Assembly (NCBI GenBank): GCA_028820215.1
Contig: JAPPKD010000160.1
Coordinates: 106,635 to 170,634 of the forward strand
Source: Spirochaetaceae bacterium
GTDB lineage: Bacteria > Spirochaetota > Spirochaetia > SZUA-6 > Bin103
Direction: 5' to 3'
Length of the DNA: 64,000 nucleotides
Program-made: the position numbers and the translations under genes
Notes under the pieces: model-generated
Told to the model about the DNA's origin: nothing
The model's database searches: none
The model's input: the letters and a program-made list of their open reading frames with translations, nothing else
Shown: positions 23,668-33,085 of the stretch, piece after piece
Numbering within the stretch: the stretch's first letter is position 1
Layout: every line of letters starts with the position of its first letter

Positions 23668-24648
23668 TTACGGAACCCCGGACTCGTCGAAGACGGCGGT
23701 GATGTCGGCGGTGGGCCGGCCGTCGGGGCCGGCGATCGCGCGGGCCGCCGGCGGCTGCGTCCGGTAGGCGTCGAGCCGGCCGCCGATGCGGTCGCCGAAG
23801 GCGCTCACCCCCTCCCTCTCCAGCAGCAGGCCGATCGGGATGCGGTCGCCCCACTCCAGCGCCTTGGTCGAGAACGCGGCGATCCGGTCGGCGTAGACGG
23901 CTGCGTCGGCGTCGGCCGGGATGCGCCCGTCGTAGTCCGTCGCCTCCAGGTCGTAGATGCGCGACTCGCCGCTCTCGGTGCCCTCGCCGCCGAACCACGC
24001 CTTGTCGTGCAGGTCGTTGTAGGTCGGGCACGGCTGGACGATGTCCAGGAACGACAGACCGGGGTGCTCGACCGCGCGGGTGATCATCCGCACCAGGTGG
24101 CGGACGTCGTAGGAGTATCCCCGCCCGATCCAGGTGAAGCCGCTGGCGTACGCCAGCGACGGCCCGTTGACGCTCTCCTGGATGTTCGGCTCCGCCAGGC
24201 TCTTGGTCTGCAGGCCGAGTTGCAGCGTCGGCGCGCCCTGCCCCTGCGTGAGGCCGTACACCTCGTTGTTGAACAGCAGGTAGGTCAGGTCGACGTTGCG
24301 GCGGCCGGCGTTGACGAAGTGGCCGGCGCCGATGCCCAGCCCGTCGCCGTCGCCGCCGACGATGATCACGGTCAGCTCCGGGTTGGCCAGCTTGATGCCG
24401 GTCGCGAACGGCAGCGGCCGGCCGTGCAGGGTGTGCACGCCGTAGCAGTTGACGTAGTACTGCGCCTTGCCCGAGCAGCCGATGCCGCCGACCAGCACGA
24501 CCTCGTGCGGACGGCGGCCCATGCCGGCCAGCGCCTGCTGCAGCGCGCCCAGGATGCCGAAGTCGCCGCAGCCCGGGCACCAGTCGTTGGCGTAATCCAC
24601 CCGGAACTGCTTGAGCGCCTGCCTGCGGTCCAGGGTTGCTGTTGCCAT
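23668..24648 (-). CDS. korB: 2-oxoacid:ferredoxin oxidoreductase, beta subunit
   Basis: A 326-residue thiamine-diphosphate subunit. CPGCGDFGILGAL begins the family, CSGKAQYYVNCYGVHTLHGR follows, and the ThDP/Mg motif is GGDGDGLGIGAGHFVNAGRRN. It pairs with the fused alpha/gamma subunit 7 bp upstream. Together they convert 2-oxoglutarate or a similar 2-oxoacid to the acyl-CoA with reduced ferredoxin. The nearby succinyl-CoA synthetase (36.5-38.6 kb) would use the product if the substrate is 2-oxoglutarate, so KorB is favoured over pyruvate- or branched-chain-specific enzymes, but specificity is inferred. Confidence 0.85.
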   Translation of the reverse strand: MATATLDRRQALKQFRVDYANDWCPGCGDFGILGALQQALAGMGRRPHEVVLVGGIGCSGKAQYYVNCYGVHTLHGRPLPFATGIKLANPELTVIIVGGDGDGLGIGAGHFVNAGRRNVDLTYLLFNNEVYGLTQGQGAPTLQLGLQTKSLAEPNIQESVNGPSLAYASGFTWIGRGYSYDVRHLVRMITRAVEHPGLSFLDIVQPCPTYNDLHDKAWFGGEGTESGESRIYDLEATDYDGRIPADADAAVYADRIAAFSTKALEWGDRIPIGLLLEREGVSAFGDRIGGRLDAYRTQPPAARAIAGPDGRPTADITAVFDESGVP

Positions 24649-24655
24649 ATCCTCG

Positions 24656-26605
24656 CTACTCCCAGGGATTGCGCACGACGGTCCGCGCCTCGGCGCCGCC
24701 GGCGGCGATGCGGCGCAGCGGCGCCGGCAGCTCGGCGGCCGTGAACGGCCGGCCGTTGTACTTGAGAATGCGGTGCGCGGCGCGCACGCCGGTCTGCTCC
24801 GCCAACAGGCGCGCGAACTGCCCGGAGTGGTTGAGCTCCACGGTCACCACCGGGCCGGCCGCCCGCTCGCCGGCCAGCAGCTCCGCAAGCTCCTCACCCG
24901 GGAACGGCCAGAGCAGGCGCACCTGCACGAGCCGCACGCCGATGCCCTCGCCCGCCAGCGCATCCATCGCCTCCAGCACCGCGCCCTTGGTGGAGCCCCA
25001 GCCCACCACGGTCACCGCCGCGTCGGCGGCGCCGTAGACGGCCAGCTTCTCCGCCGTGCCGATCTCGGCCGCCGCCAGCTCCAGCTTGCGCTCCCGCTTC
25101 TCCACCTGTTGCTCGCGCACCACCGGGTCCTCGGTGACGCGGCCCTCCTCGGTGTGCTCGCCGCCCGTCACCCAGTGCATGCCGCCCGGCTGCCCGAGCA
25201 CCGGTCGGGGCGAGATGCCGTCGTCGGTGACCGCGAAGCGCGGAAAAGACCCGTGCTCCGGCGCGCGGCCATTCGGCTCGTACAGCACGCCGCGGTCGAT
25301 CGACAGCGTGGACGGATCGAAGCGGGGCAGGGTCTGCGTGGTGCTGGACAGCGCCTTGTCCATCAGGTGGATGACCGGGAGCTGGTAGCGCTCGGCGTAG
25401 TTGAACGCCTGCGCGGCGTCCGCGAACGCCTCCTCCAGGTCGGAGGAAGCCATCAGGATGCGCGGGAACTCGCCGTGGCCTGCGTGCAGGGCGGACAGCA
25501 GGTCGCCCTGCTCGGTACGCGTGGGCAGGCCGGTCGACGGGCCGCCACGCTGCCAGAGCGTCACCACCAGCGGCACCTCGTTGATGCCGACCCAGCCCAG
25601 CCCCTCGGTCATCAGCGAGAAGCCGGGCCCGGAGGTCGCGGTGGAGGCGCGTACGCCGGTGAGCGCCGCGCCGGCCGCCATGGTGATGGCCGCGATCTCG
25701 TCCTCGGTCTGCACCACGACCACGGCCTGGTCGCCGCCGCCTTGGCGGCCGATGCGGGTGTGCCGCTCCAGGAAGGTGTTCTCCGCCGTGGCGGGGCTGA
25801 TCGGATAGTAGGTCTGGAAGGCGAGGCCTGCGGCCATCTTGCCCATGGCCACCGCCTCGCTGCCGTTGATGTACAGGCGGCCGTCCGCGGCGCCGCCGGG
25901 CCCCAGGCTGAGGTGAAACGAGCGCTCCTCGAACCGCTGCAGCGCGTAGCGGTACGCCTGGTCGATGGCGTGAACGTTGAGCTCCACGATCGGCTTGCGG
26001 CCGCGGAACACGCGGTCCAGGGCGCTCACCAGGTAGGAGCGGTCCAGCCCCATGGCCGCGCAGCAGACCGCCACCGACACCGTGTTGCGGGTGCGGTCGG
26101 CGCGCGCGGCCGGGATGCCCATCTCCTCCGCCAGGGCGCCGGTCACCGCGCCGAAGTCCACCGGCAGCGCGTGCACGCCGCGCTCGGCCGCCAGCTCCAG
26201 CAGGCCGGCGGTGCCGTGCGGCAGGCCGCGCTCGTCCAGCAGCGCGGTCAGGTCTTCGGCCACCCGCTCGTCCAGCATGCTCAGCCGGCTCAGGGGCACG
26301 TCGGCGTCGCGCTCCGAGTGGAGCAGCCAGCCGCCGTCCGCGACCGTCATCACGTTCCGGGCCAGCGTCTCCGCGTCGAACGACGCCATGAAGTCCACCT
26401 CGCTCCGGTGGCAGGTGAGGGGGTGGTCGGCCACGCGCACGTCGTAGTACGAGTGGCGGCCCATGATATTGGAGTAGTATTCGCGATGGCCGAACACGTG
26501 CAGGCCCGCCGCCGCGCAGGAGCGGGCGAAAAAGCGGGCCGCGGTATCGACGCCGCTTCCCTGCGGTCCGCCGATCCGCCACGCCAGATCAGTAATCAGT
26601 TCCAT
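24656..26605 (-). CDS. korA: 2-oxoacid:ferredoxin oxidoreductase, fused gamma-alpha subunit
   Basis: A 649-residue fusion: residues 1 to about 190 form the gamma domain (AWRIGGPQGSGVDTAARFF near the start), then the alpha pyrimidine-binding domain with YPISPATAENTFLE and TSGPGFSLMTEGLGWVGINEVPLV, and a transketolase-C-like end. This gamma-alpha organisation is typical of bacterial and archaeal KorA proteins. ATG 26605 (MELITDL) is used; the upstream frame is not conserved. No ferredoxin-type delta subunit is adjacent, so a separate ferredoxin must accept electrons. Confidence 0.85.
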   Translation of the reverse strand: MELITDLAWRIGGPQGSGVDTAARFFARSCAAAGLHVFGHREYYSNIMGRHSYYDVRVADHPLTCHRSEVDFMASFDAETLARNVMTVADGGWLLHSERDADVPLSRLSMLDERVAEDLTALLDERGLPHGTAGLLELAAERGVHALPVDFGAVTGALAEEMGIPAARADRTRNTVSVAVCCAAMGLDRSYLVSALDRVFRGRKPIVELNVHAIDQAYRYALQRFEERSFHLSLGPGGAADGRLYINGSEAVAMGKMAAGLAFQTYYPISPATAENTFLERHTRIGRQGGGDQAVVVVQTEDEIAAITMAAGAALTGVRASTATSGPGFSLMTEGLGWVGINEVPLVVTLWQRGGPSTGLPTRTEQGDLLSALHAGHGEFPRILMASSDLEEAFADAAQAFNYAERYQLPVIHLMDKALSSTTQTLPRFDPSTLSIDRGVLYEPNGRAPEHGSFPRFAVTDDGISPRPVLGQPGGMHWVTGGEHTEEGRVTEDPVVREQQVEKRERKLELAAAEIGTAEKLAVYGAADAAVTVVGWGSTKGAVLEAMDALAGEGIGVRLVQVRLLWPFPGEELAELLAGERAAGPVVTVELNHSGQFARLLAEQTGVRAAHRILKYNGRPFTAAELPAPLRRIAAGGAEARTVVRNPWE

Positions 26606-26765
26606 GTTCTGTCGATCGGTTGATTCTTGCGAGCAGGCAAGACCTGATCGCTTCGCGCGTCGCAAACGGCTCGCGTACGCACGCCGGAAGCTACGCTAAT
26701 GTATTGGCCGACTTGACGTACTGTCAAACCGCGGGACTCCCGCCCGCCCTTTGTGGGCGCCACTC

Positions 26766-27605
26766 GTGAAGATCGCCGTTCTGGCCGACGTGCACGGCAA
26801 CCTGCAGGCCCTGCGCGCGGTCATGGATCACGTCGACCGGTGGCGGCCGGACGCGGTGCTGGTGGCCGGGGACATCGTCAACCGCGGCCCGCGCTCCCCG
26901 GAGTGCTGGGACCTGGTCGAAGAGCGCCGCGCGCGCGACGGCTGGATCGTCATCCGCGGCAACCACGAGGAGTACGTGATGCAGCGCGGTTCTCCGGACG
27001 CCGCCCGCCCGCCGCCGGCCCATGACGTGTTCGCCGCGGTCGACTGGTGCCGGCGGTCGCTGGGGGCGCGCGCCGCCGAGCTGCCCGCCATGGCGACCGA
27101 GGCGAGCCTGCCGACGCCGGCGGGCGACGTCTTCATGACGCACGGCACGCTGCTCGGCTCCCGTGACGGGATCTACCCGCACACCACCGACCAGGAGCTC
27201 GACCGCAAGGTGCGCGCCGGCAGCGCCGTGTTCGCGGTCGGTCACACCCACCGCCCGCTGATCCGCCGCCACCGCGGCTGCCTGGTGGTCAACGCCGGCT
27301 CCATCGGCATGCCGTTCGACGGCGATCCGCGCGCCGCCTACGCGCGCCTGGAGCTGATCGGCTCCACCGGGTGGGGCGTGCGCATCGTGCGGCTGGACTA
27401 CGACCGCGCCGCCGCCGAGCGCGACTTCGCTCTTACCGGCTTCCTGGACGGCTGCGGCCCGATCGGCCGCACGGTCCTCAACGAGTTCCGCACCGCCCGC
27501 GGCCGGCTGGCCGCCTGGACCCGCGATTACCAGGACCGGATCCTGGCGCGCGAGCTTACCGTGGCGCAGGCGGCGGAGATCTTCCTGTCAGGCATCCGCG
27601 GCTGA
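26766..27605 (+). CDS. Calcineurin-like metallophosphoesterase
   Basis: A 279-residue phosphoesterase of the YfcE/PrpE-like group. Metal motifs are DVHGN (ADVHGNLQ), GDIVNRGP, RGNHEEYV and the paired GHTHRPL. GTG 26766 (MKIAVLADVHGN) gives the canonical N terminus; TTG 26751 adds MWAPL only. Such enzymes hydrolyse phosphodiesters or phosphoproteins. It stands alone between the divergent korAB promoter and a convergent small membrane-protein gene. The specific substrate cannot be deduced. Confidence 0.85.
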   Translation: MKIAVLADVHGNLQALRAVMDHVDRWRPDAVLVAGDIVNRGPRSPECWDLVEERRARDGWIVIRGNHEEYVMQRGSPDAARPPPAHDVFAAVDWCRRSLGARAAELPAMATEASLPTPAGDVFMTHGTLLGSRDGIYPHTTDQELDRKVRAGSAVFAVGHTHRPLIRRHRGCLVVNAGSIGMPFDGDPRAAYARLELIGSTGWGVRIVRLDYDRAAAERDFALTGFLDGCGPIGRTVLNEFRTARGRLAAWTRDYQDRILARELTVAQAAEIFLSGIRG

Positions 27606-27616
27606 GCCCGGCGGCT

Positions 27617-28030
27617 CTACCGGGTTTCTGCTGCAAGTTGGTCGGCCAGGTCCTTGCGGATTTCGTCGTCCGTGAGGCCGGCCTTGCGGTCGAAGGCGAT
27701 GATGCGGGCGACCAGCAGGTCGCGGTGCGGGTCGCTCACGTAGTCCTCCGGCAGCAGCCCGGCTTCCCGGGCGTTCCCGATCGTCCACTCGACCCGCGCC
27801 GGCGTCGGCAGGAACAGCCGGCGGACCGCCTGCGGCGCGCGCACCACCAGCACCCACAACCCGGCGGCCGCCGCCCCGGCCAGCGGTGCGGCCGCGGCGT
27901 GCGCGATCCGCTCGAAGGTCGACGCCATCGCCTGCCAGCCCACCCCGGCGCTGATCGCCTGGGACACGGTGACCCCGGCGCCGATCGTGACGGCGATGAT
28001 GCGGTTGGTCGTACTGAGGCGGGACGTCAT
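27617..28030 (-). CDS. Small predicted membrane protein of unknown function
   Basis: A 137-residue protein I do not recognise. Two hydrophobic segments are visible (IIAVTIGAGVTVSQAISAGVGW and AAAAPLAGAAAAGLWVLVV). The C-terminal half is soluble, with EAGLLPEDYVSDPHRD and a helical LTDDEIRKDLADQLAAETR tail. ATG 28030 (MTSRLSTT) is the most likely start. Codon use matches its neighbours, and its stop lies 11 bp from the stop of the convergent phosphoesterase gene, so it is probably real. Nothing in its neighbourhood indicates a role. Confidence 0.6.
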   Translation of the reverse strand: MTSRLSTTNRIIAVTIGAGVTVSQAISAGVGWQAMASTFERIAHAAAAPLAGAAAAGLWVLVVRAPQAVRRLFLPTPARVEWTIGNAREAGLLPEDYVSDPHRDLLVARIIAFDRKAGLTDDEIRKDLADQLAAETR

Positions 28031-28165
28031 CGGCGGCGCGTCAGCCTGGGCCGGCAAGCTGACGGCGCATCGTAGCCGTCCGAAGCGACTGCCGTCAGGC
28101 GGGCGGGGCGCCAGGGTATGATGAGCCCGATGTCCAGTCACAGGCCACGGGGAGCGGGCTGAGCG

Positions 28166-29374
28166 ATGGCACCGCGCGCCGCGCTGGTCGGGATCGGCGG
28201 CTACGGCCGCACGCTGCTGGAGGTGCTGACGGCCGCGCACGCCGAGCGGCGCTGCGCGCTGGCAGCCGCCGTGGTGCGCACCCCCGGCCGCTACCCGGAG
28301 TCCGAGCGGCTGCTGCGCGAGCTGGACGCAACGGCCTACCCGACCCTGGAGGAGCTGCTGGCCGCCGAGGCGGGCCGGCTGGACCTGGTCGTGGTCGCCG
28401 GCGGCATCCCCTGCCACGAGACCGCGTCCGTCGCGGCGCTGGAGGCCGGATGCCACGTGCTCTGCGAGAAGCCGGCGGCCGGCACCCTGGCGCAGGCGCG
28501 CCGCATGCAGCAGGCCGCGGCGTACAGCGGACGCATCCTGGCCATCGGCTACCAGGGCATGTACTCCCCCGCGGTCGCCCGGCTCAAGGCCCTGCGCACC
28601 GGGGGCGGGCTGGGCGCGCTCACACACGCGCGGACGCTGATCTCAGCGACGCGCGGCCGGCGTTACTACCGGCGCCGTGACTGGGGCGGCCGGCGCGGCG
28701 GCGCGGAGGTCCTCGACTCACCGATCCAGAACGCCTGCGCCCACCAGCTCCAGCAGATGCTGTACGTGGCCGGCGCGGGCGAGCGGCAGGCGGCCACCCC
28801 CGTTGCCGTCACGGCAGAGAATTACCGCGCCGCCCGGGAGGCCTGGGCCGACACCCAGTACCTGCGGGTCGAAACCCGCGAAGGGACCGTCATCGGCATG
28901 CTGGCGGCGCACGCCTGCCTGGAGGCGACCGACGTCCACATCGAGTACCGCTTCGAGGGAGGCACGGCAACCGTTGCCGGCGGCCGCGTGGTGATCGAAC
29001 GGGCAGGCAAGAGCGAGGAGATGGCCGACCCGCCCTACGACCCCTCCGGGCCGCTGCGCGCACTCCTGGCGTCGATGGAGACCGGCGAGCCGCCCGCCTG
29101 CACGATCGGCAACGCCCTGCAGCACACGGCCTGCATCGAGGCCGGCTTTGCCGCCGCCCCGCCCGCGGAGGTGCCGGCCGAGTTCGTGCTCACGGCGACC
29201 CCGCCGCCGTCGCTGCCCGCGGACGCCGCCGGCCCGGTCACCGCGATCCGCGGCATCGAGCGGACCCTGCAGGCCGCGCACGCCGCGGCGACCGGCTACT
29301 CCGGCGCCGGCGCCCCCTGGGGACGCCCTCCAGGCCGCGTCGGTCTGTCCGAAGACCTGACGCCAGCGGGCTGA
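28166..29374 (+). CDS. Gfo/Idh/MocA-family oxidoreductase
   Basis: A 402-residue NAD(P)-dependent sugar or inositol-type dehydrogenase. The Rossmann start is ALVGIGGYGRTLLEVL; the family signature CEKPAAG and its active-site lysine follow at about residue 105, then GYQGMYSPAVARLK. The C-terminal domain is long and proline-rich at its end. ATG 28166 lies after GGGGAGCGGG. It probably oxidises or epimerises a carbohydrate; there is no operon partner on either side. Confidence 0.8.
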   Translation: MAPRAALVGIGGYGRTLLEVLTAAHAERRCALAAAVVRTPGRYPESERLLRELDATAYPTLEELLAAEAGRLDLVVVAGGIPCHETASVAALEAGCHVLCEKPAAGTLAQARRMQQAAAYSGRILAIGYQGMYSPAVARLKALRTGGGLGALTHARTLISATRGRRYYRRRDWGGRRGGAEVLDSPIQNACAHQLQQMLYVAGAGERQAATPVAVTAENYRAAREAWADTQYLRVETREGTVIGMLAAHACLEATDVHIEYRFEGGTATVAGGRVVIERAGKSEEMADPPYDPSGPLRALLASMETGEPPACTIGNALQHTACIEAGFAAAPPAEVPAEFVLTATPPPSLPADAAGPVTAIRGIERTLQAAHAAATGYSGAGAPWGRPPGRVGLSEDLTPAG

Positions 29375-29475
29375 GCGCCTCCGCTCACTCCTCCTCGCCG
29401 CACGTCCAGCGGCGCGCGGACGTGCTTGGCCGATCGACGCGGCTCGCGTATCTTCCCGGCTTCGGGAGGATGTCG

Positions 29476-30012
29476 ATGAAACAGAGGACTTCGTTGTTCG
29501 CCGCAAGCGCGGCGATCCTGCTGGCCGTAGCGGGCTGCTCCCGCGGGCCGGCTCCGGAAATGGCGCCGGCCTACGTCGGCACCTGGCACATCGCGGGCCA
29601 GGCCGATCCGACCACGCTCACGTTCGGGGAGGACACCTTCACGTTCATCGTCGGTGACGGGAGCACCGTCCTGCAGCCGCTCGTGCCGCCCGAGGAGGGC
29701 GCGGAGAACGTGGCCACCATGCTGACGGTCAGCGGCAGCCTGTCCGTCGAAGGCGACACCAGCTTCAAGCTGACGGTGCCCGAAGACGGAGTCGACGTGG
29801 AGTTCGTGGAAGGCTTCGAGGACCCGCTGGGCCTGACCGTCCCCTTTTTCACGCGGCTCTTCCAGGGCCTCACCGAGGGGCCGATGACGGTCGATATCGA
29901 CGACGCCGGCACCACCATGACCATGATCGGTCTCTTCACCGGCATTCTGACCACGCCGGATCTGCTGGCGCCGCTGACGGCCTGCAAGGATGCGCCGTGC
30001 GCGGGCGCCTGA
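29476..30012 (+). CDS. Small lipoprotein of unknown function
   Basis: A 178-residue predicted lipoprotein with signal peptide and lipobox LAVAGC (C22). The mature part (YVGTWHIAGQADPTTLTFGEDTFTF) has a lipocalin-like start of the YxGTW type, and the rest is acidic and threonine-rich with no recognised domain. GGGAGGA ends 5 bp before ATG 29476; ATG 29470 would add only MS. It stands 11 bp from the convergent, broken LytTR gene. Confidence 0.7.
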   Translation: MKQRTSLFAASAAILLAVAGCSRGPAPEMAPAYVGTWHIAGQADPTTLTFGEDTFTFIVGDGSTVLQPLVPPEEGAENVATMLTVSGSLSVEGDTSFKLTVPEDGVDVEFVEGFEDPLGLTVPFFTRLFQGLTEGPMTVDIDDAGTTMTMIGLFTGILTTPDLLAPLTACKDAPCAGA

Positions 30013-30023
30013 GCGGCCATCGG

Positions 30024-30966
30024 TCAACCTCGACCGCTTTCTGACGGGGCCTGGTGGTCGTCTTCGCGGTTCGTCATGTAGGCACGCACGGCAGCGCGGA
30101 ACGAGCGGCTCACCGGCACCCGGTGGCCGCCGGTGAGATGCAGCACGACCCGGTGATCGTCGCTCTGCAGCCGCACGACGTGGCGGTATGCCGCCCAGTA
30201 GGAGCGATGCGTCTGCATCCCCTGGCCGTCCCGACAGCCGCATCAGCACGACGGCCGTGCCGGCGGTCGTCACGACCTCCACGTAGTGGCCGGAGACGTG
30301 GACGTACACGACGTCACGTCCGATCTCCGCGGGCAGGCGGAGCTGCGGAGCCGGACTCCCGCTCTCAGGCGGTTCCGCGCGCGGGGCCTCGGATGAGGTG
30401 CCGCCCGCGGCGGACTTCACGGCAGACGCTTCCGGGGAGCCGTGCGTGCCGGCAGGTGGGTCGGCTGAGTCGCGCTCGACGGCGCCGTCGCGCTGGGTGG
30501 TTCGGCTGACTCGCAGGTAGAGCACGTAGAGCGAAAGAGCCGTTCCGACCGCGGAGATCAACACGCCGAAGGCATAGACCGCGGAGAAGCTGGCCTTCGG
30601 GGAAGCGCCCCCGTGAAACGGCCCGTAGAGACTCATGGCCAGGGCGGCGCCCGACACCGTCACGATCGCGCACATCAGCGCAAGTGCCGCCGCGAGGTAC
30701 ACCAGCCTGCTGTCGCGCAGCACGTACAGGACGAAGAACCCGAAGGCGAAGTAGACAGGCACCTTGAGGACGGTGATGAGACCGAAATAGGCGAGTCTCT
30801 GGACGAGCGTCAGGGTGCGCAAGGTGTCCATCGGGCCCAGCGCGGCGACGATTGCCAGCAAGCCGAAGGAGATGCCGGCTACCACCCATCCCATGCCCGG
30901 CGTCGCGACCTCTCGATACGCGAATCGCATCGGTGCCGGCGTCCTGCGTTCTCCGTCGTCGCTCAT
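30024..30966 (-). pseudogene. Membrane-anchored LytTR regulator, frameshifted
   Basis: The first frame (from ATG 30966, MSDDGERR) encodes four transmembrane helices, a charged linker and the first half of a LytTR DNA-binding domain (DVVYVHVSGHYVEVVTT, VVLMRLS). The domain then continues in another frame as GQGMQTHRSYWAAYRHVVRLQ, then VVLHLTGGHRVPVSRSFRAAV to the stop at 30024. Between the halves (about 30228-30236) roughly 24 bp and the phase are lost, compared with the usual length. The regulator is probably inactive unless the break is an assembly error. Confidence 0.7.
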
Positions 30967-31636
30967 GATCAGCCGCAACACGTTTCCCGGGGAAGGCCGT
31001 GGACCATCCGGGATGACCCGATCACCGTTCAGGAAGCAGCTTCCTGCCGTTCAGGAAATCGAGCGATTCAGTCCGGTGAATTCGGCAATGCGGGTCCCGT
31101 ATTCCTGCAAATGAAAACGTCTACTCCAATCCCTCGACCTGCGTCAATGGACCCTGCGGCGTTCGTGGACCGGTGCGCAAGGCACCGATTTGTACGGTGT
31201 TTCCGCAAGTCGGTCGGCTCCTGATCCGGACCAAGAGAAGCCCGATCCTGTCCGTTCGGGTCCTGATGGCCTCCCCGTCCGGGCGCGAATCATGGCCGTT
31301 CGGGCACGGTCGCGACCATATGGGAAGGGGATACGAACGTTCGGGAAAAAGCGTTGCTGTATAGGAAATTGCGCCCCACTGGGGGTTGATGGCCCCACTC
31401 CCCGCTGGCAGCCTGCTGGCGGTAGGTCCGGGGGCGTGCCCGCAAAAAACATCGGGCCCCGGCGGGATTCTCTGAAGGACCTGCGTATGACCTCGCGTAA
31501 GAGAGAGCGCCATACCCCCTCGGGTCCGGAACTGACTCGCCGGGGTTCCATTCGCACAGGGCGCGAATAGCGAGTGGCCGGAGCCTTCGAGCAAGACAGA
31601 TCAGGCGGCAGCCGACGAACCGACGGGAGGAAGTGG
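30967..31636. other. 670-bp intergenic region, no supported gene
   Basis: No reading frame here shows a recognisable domain or a convincing start. Near the left end, a stem CAGGAAG/CTTCCTG is embedded between direct repeats CCGTTCAGGAA (31025-31035 and 31047-31057). A set of CCnnnnGGG elements lies at 31252-31345 (separate entry). A GC-rich inverted segment follows near 31374-31405. The region separates the broken LytTR gene from a large lipoprotein gene, and probably holds the promoter of the latter. Confidence 0.5.
31252..31345. repeat. Array of short CCnnnnGGG palindromic elements
   Basis: Elements CCGTTCGGG (31252), CCGTCCGGG (31275), CCGTTCGGG (31296), CCATATGGG (31315) and ACGTTCGGG (31337, inside CGAACGTTCG) start 23, 21, 19 and 22 bp apart, about two DNA turns. 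The cores CCG-TT-CGG and CCATATGG are self-complementary. This may be an iterated operator ahead of the 31637 lipoprotein gene; a decayed 7-codon coding repeat is the alternative. Confidence 0.45.
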
Positions 31637-33073
31637 ATGACCAGATATCTGATCGCAGCGATTGCGTTGGTGGTGATCGGCTGCAAGGCGGCCGTCGCGC
31701 CGATCATACCGGAGGACCTCGCGATTCCGCCGGAGGTAGTTGAGCCGCAACCCGAGCCCGAGCCCGAGCCTGAGCCCGAGCCTGAACCCGAGCCCGAGCC
31801 TGAATCCGAGCCGGCAGACTTGATTCCGGCATGGCCTGATGGGGTGGCAGCGGTACTCATAGGGCCGTTCACGGTCGGTGAAGAGATTGAGCGGGTGACG
31901 CTGCCGGCGGCCGTCGGAGGCGATGAGCCGCTGCGCTACTCAGTGCGCGGCCAGCCGGACGGCTTGGTGTTCGACGCCGAGACACGCGCCCTGAGTGGCA
32001 CGCCGACCAGCGCCGGCGAAAGCATGCTCGTGTATCGCGCAGAGGATGCCGACGGCGATCCCGTCGTGCTCGAATTCTTGGTCGACGTAGTGGAGCCGCC
32101 ACCGCCGGAGCCCGATCCGATCGTGGTAAGCCTGCACGTCGACCGCCCGGACGAACCGGAGGCGTCGGCGACCCTTCGCCAGACGAGCAGTGGCGACGAT
32201 GCCGGCGAGGGCGGCATCCACTCCACGGTCAGCACCGTGCAGGAGGGCGAGTCGTTTCGGCTGATGGTGCGCTTCACCGGCACCGTGCCGGTCGCCGGAA
32301 CCTGCACGATCACGCTGGCCGACAGCGGCGGGCACAGCATGGCGGACGTCACGGCCACGGCCAATGGCTTCGACGCCAGCACCGACCTGATCGCCACCGT
32401 CGACGACGACCCGGTGACGACGGACCGCACCATCACGGCGACGCTCGCAAGCTGCGACCTGGGCGACGTGGCGTACACCATCGGGGAGACCAATTCCGTT
32501 ACGATCTCGGTTCGCGATCACGACCCGCAGACCGGCACCCAGACCGTGCCGGGTGGCGTGCCGGTCGGCATCGCGCCGCCCGACCCGGATCCGGACGACG
32601 AGGAGCCGGCGTGGGTGCGCGGCAGCTACACCGCCACGATGGGCTCACTGTCCGCGGTTTGGGAGACCTACGAGTGGCGCGGCCGGACGTACACGACCGT
32701 GTCCATCAGCGGCGCCGTGAACGTCAGCCCGTCGCTGCCGGAGCTTCCGGTGACCCCACAGGGGGCCCAGCCGAACACGCATACCGGCAGCTATACCGTG
32801 CAGACCGGCTGGACGTTCGTCGAGCCGGACGGCACCAAGACGTACCGGACCAGACGCGTTCAGATACGGAGCGGGAGCAGCTTCACCCTCTCCGCCGACG
32901 AGCACTTTCTGGACGGAGCGGAGCTGCGGGTGTCGCTGGACAGTTTCTCCGAGTTGCTCTTTCGCGGCGGCAACAACCAGTACGTGAACGTCAGCCACTA
33001 CGGCTACTACTCGATCGGTTCGCCATCGAGCGCGACGGTGACCATTCCGCCGAAGCCAACGCCGGAGGAGTGA
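31637..33073 (+). CDS. Lipoprotein with (Pro-Glu)n linker and Ig-like domains
   Basis: A 478-residue exported protein. ATG 31637 follows GGGAGG; the signal peptide ends in a VVIGC lipobox (C17). A rigid proline-glutamate linker (about residues 36-58) then holds the rest away from the membrane. A putative-Ig (He_PIG) cadherin-like segment is visible: PLRYSVRGQPDGLVFDAETRALSGTP then TSAGESMLVYRAEDADGD. Additional beta-sandwich-like repeats follow. This architecture suggests a surface or periplasmic adhesion or matrix protein. The C-terminal domain (from WVRGSYTATMG) is not recognised. Confidence 0.75.
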   Translation: MTRYLIAAIALVVIGCKAAVAPIIPEDLAIPPEVVEPQPEPEPEPEPEPEPEPEPESEPADLIPAWPDGVAAVLIGPFTVGEEIERVTLPAAVGGDEPLRYSVRGQPDGLVFDAETRALSGTPTSAGESMLVYRAEDADGDPVVLEFLVDVVEPPPPEPDPIVVSLHVDRPDEPEASATLRQTSSGDDAGEGGIHSTVSTVQEGESFRLMVRFTGTVPVAGTCTITLADSGGHSMADVTATANGFDASTDLIATVDDDPVTTDRTITATLASCDLGDVAYTIGETNSVTISVRDHDPQTGTQTVPGGVPVGIAPPDPDPDDEEPAWVRGSYTATMGSLSAVWETYEWRGRTYTTVSISGAVNVSPSLPELPVTPQGAQPNTHTGSYTVQTGWTFVEPDGTKTYRTRRVQIRSGSSFTLSADEHFLDGAELRVSLDSFSELLFRGGNNQYVNVSHYGYYSIGSPSSATVTIPPKPTPEE

Positions 33074-33085
33074 ACCCCATCGGGG

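Noticed and set aside
26655..26765. Possible operator between korA and the phosphoesterase
   Set aside because: Only weak, scattered AT-rich bases; no convincing -35/-10 or symmetry.
31190..31570. 126-codon plus-strand frame in the large gap
   Set aside because: No domain, no ribosome-binding site, and its repeats follow the DNA palindrome spacing; treated as non-coding.
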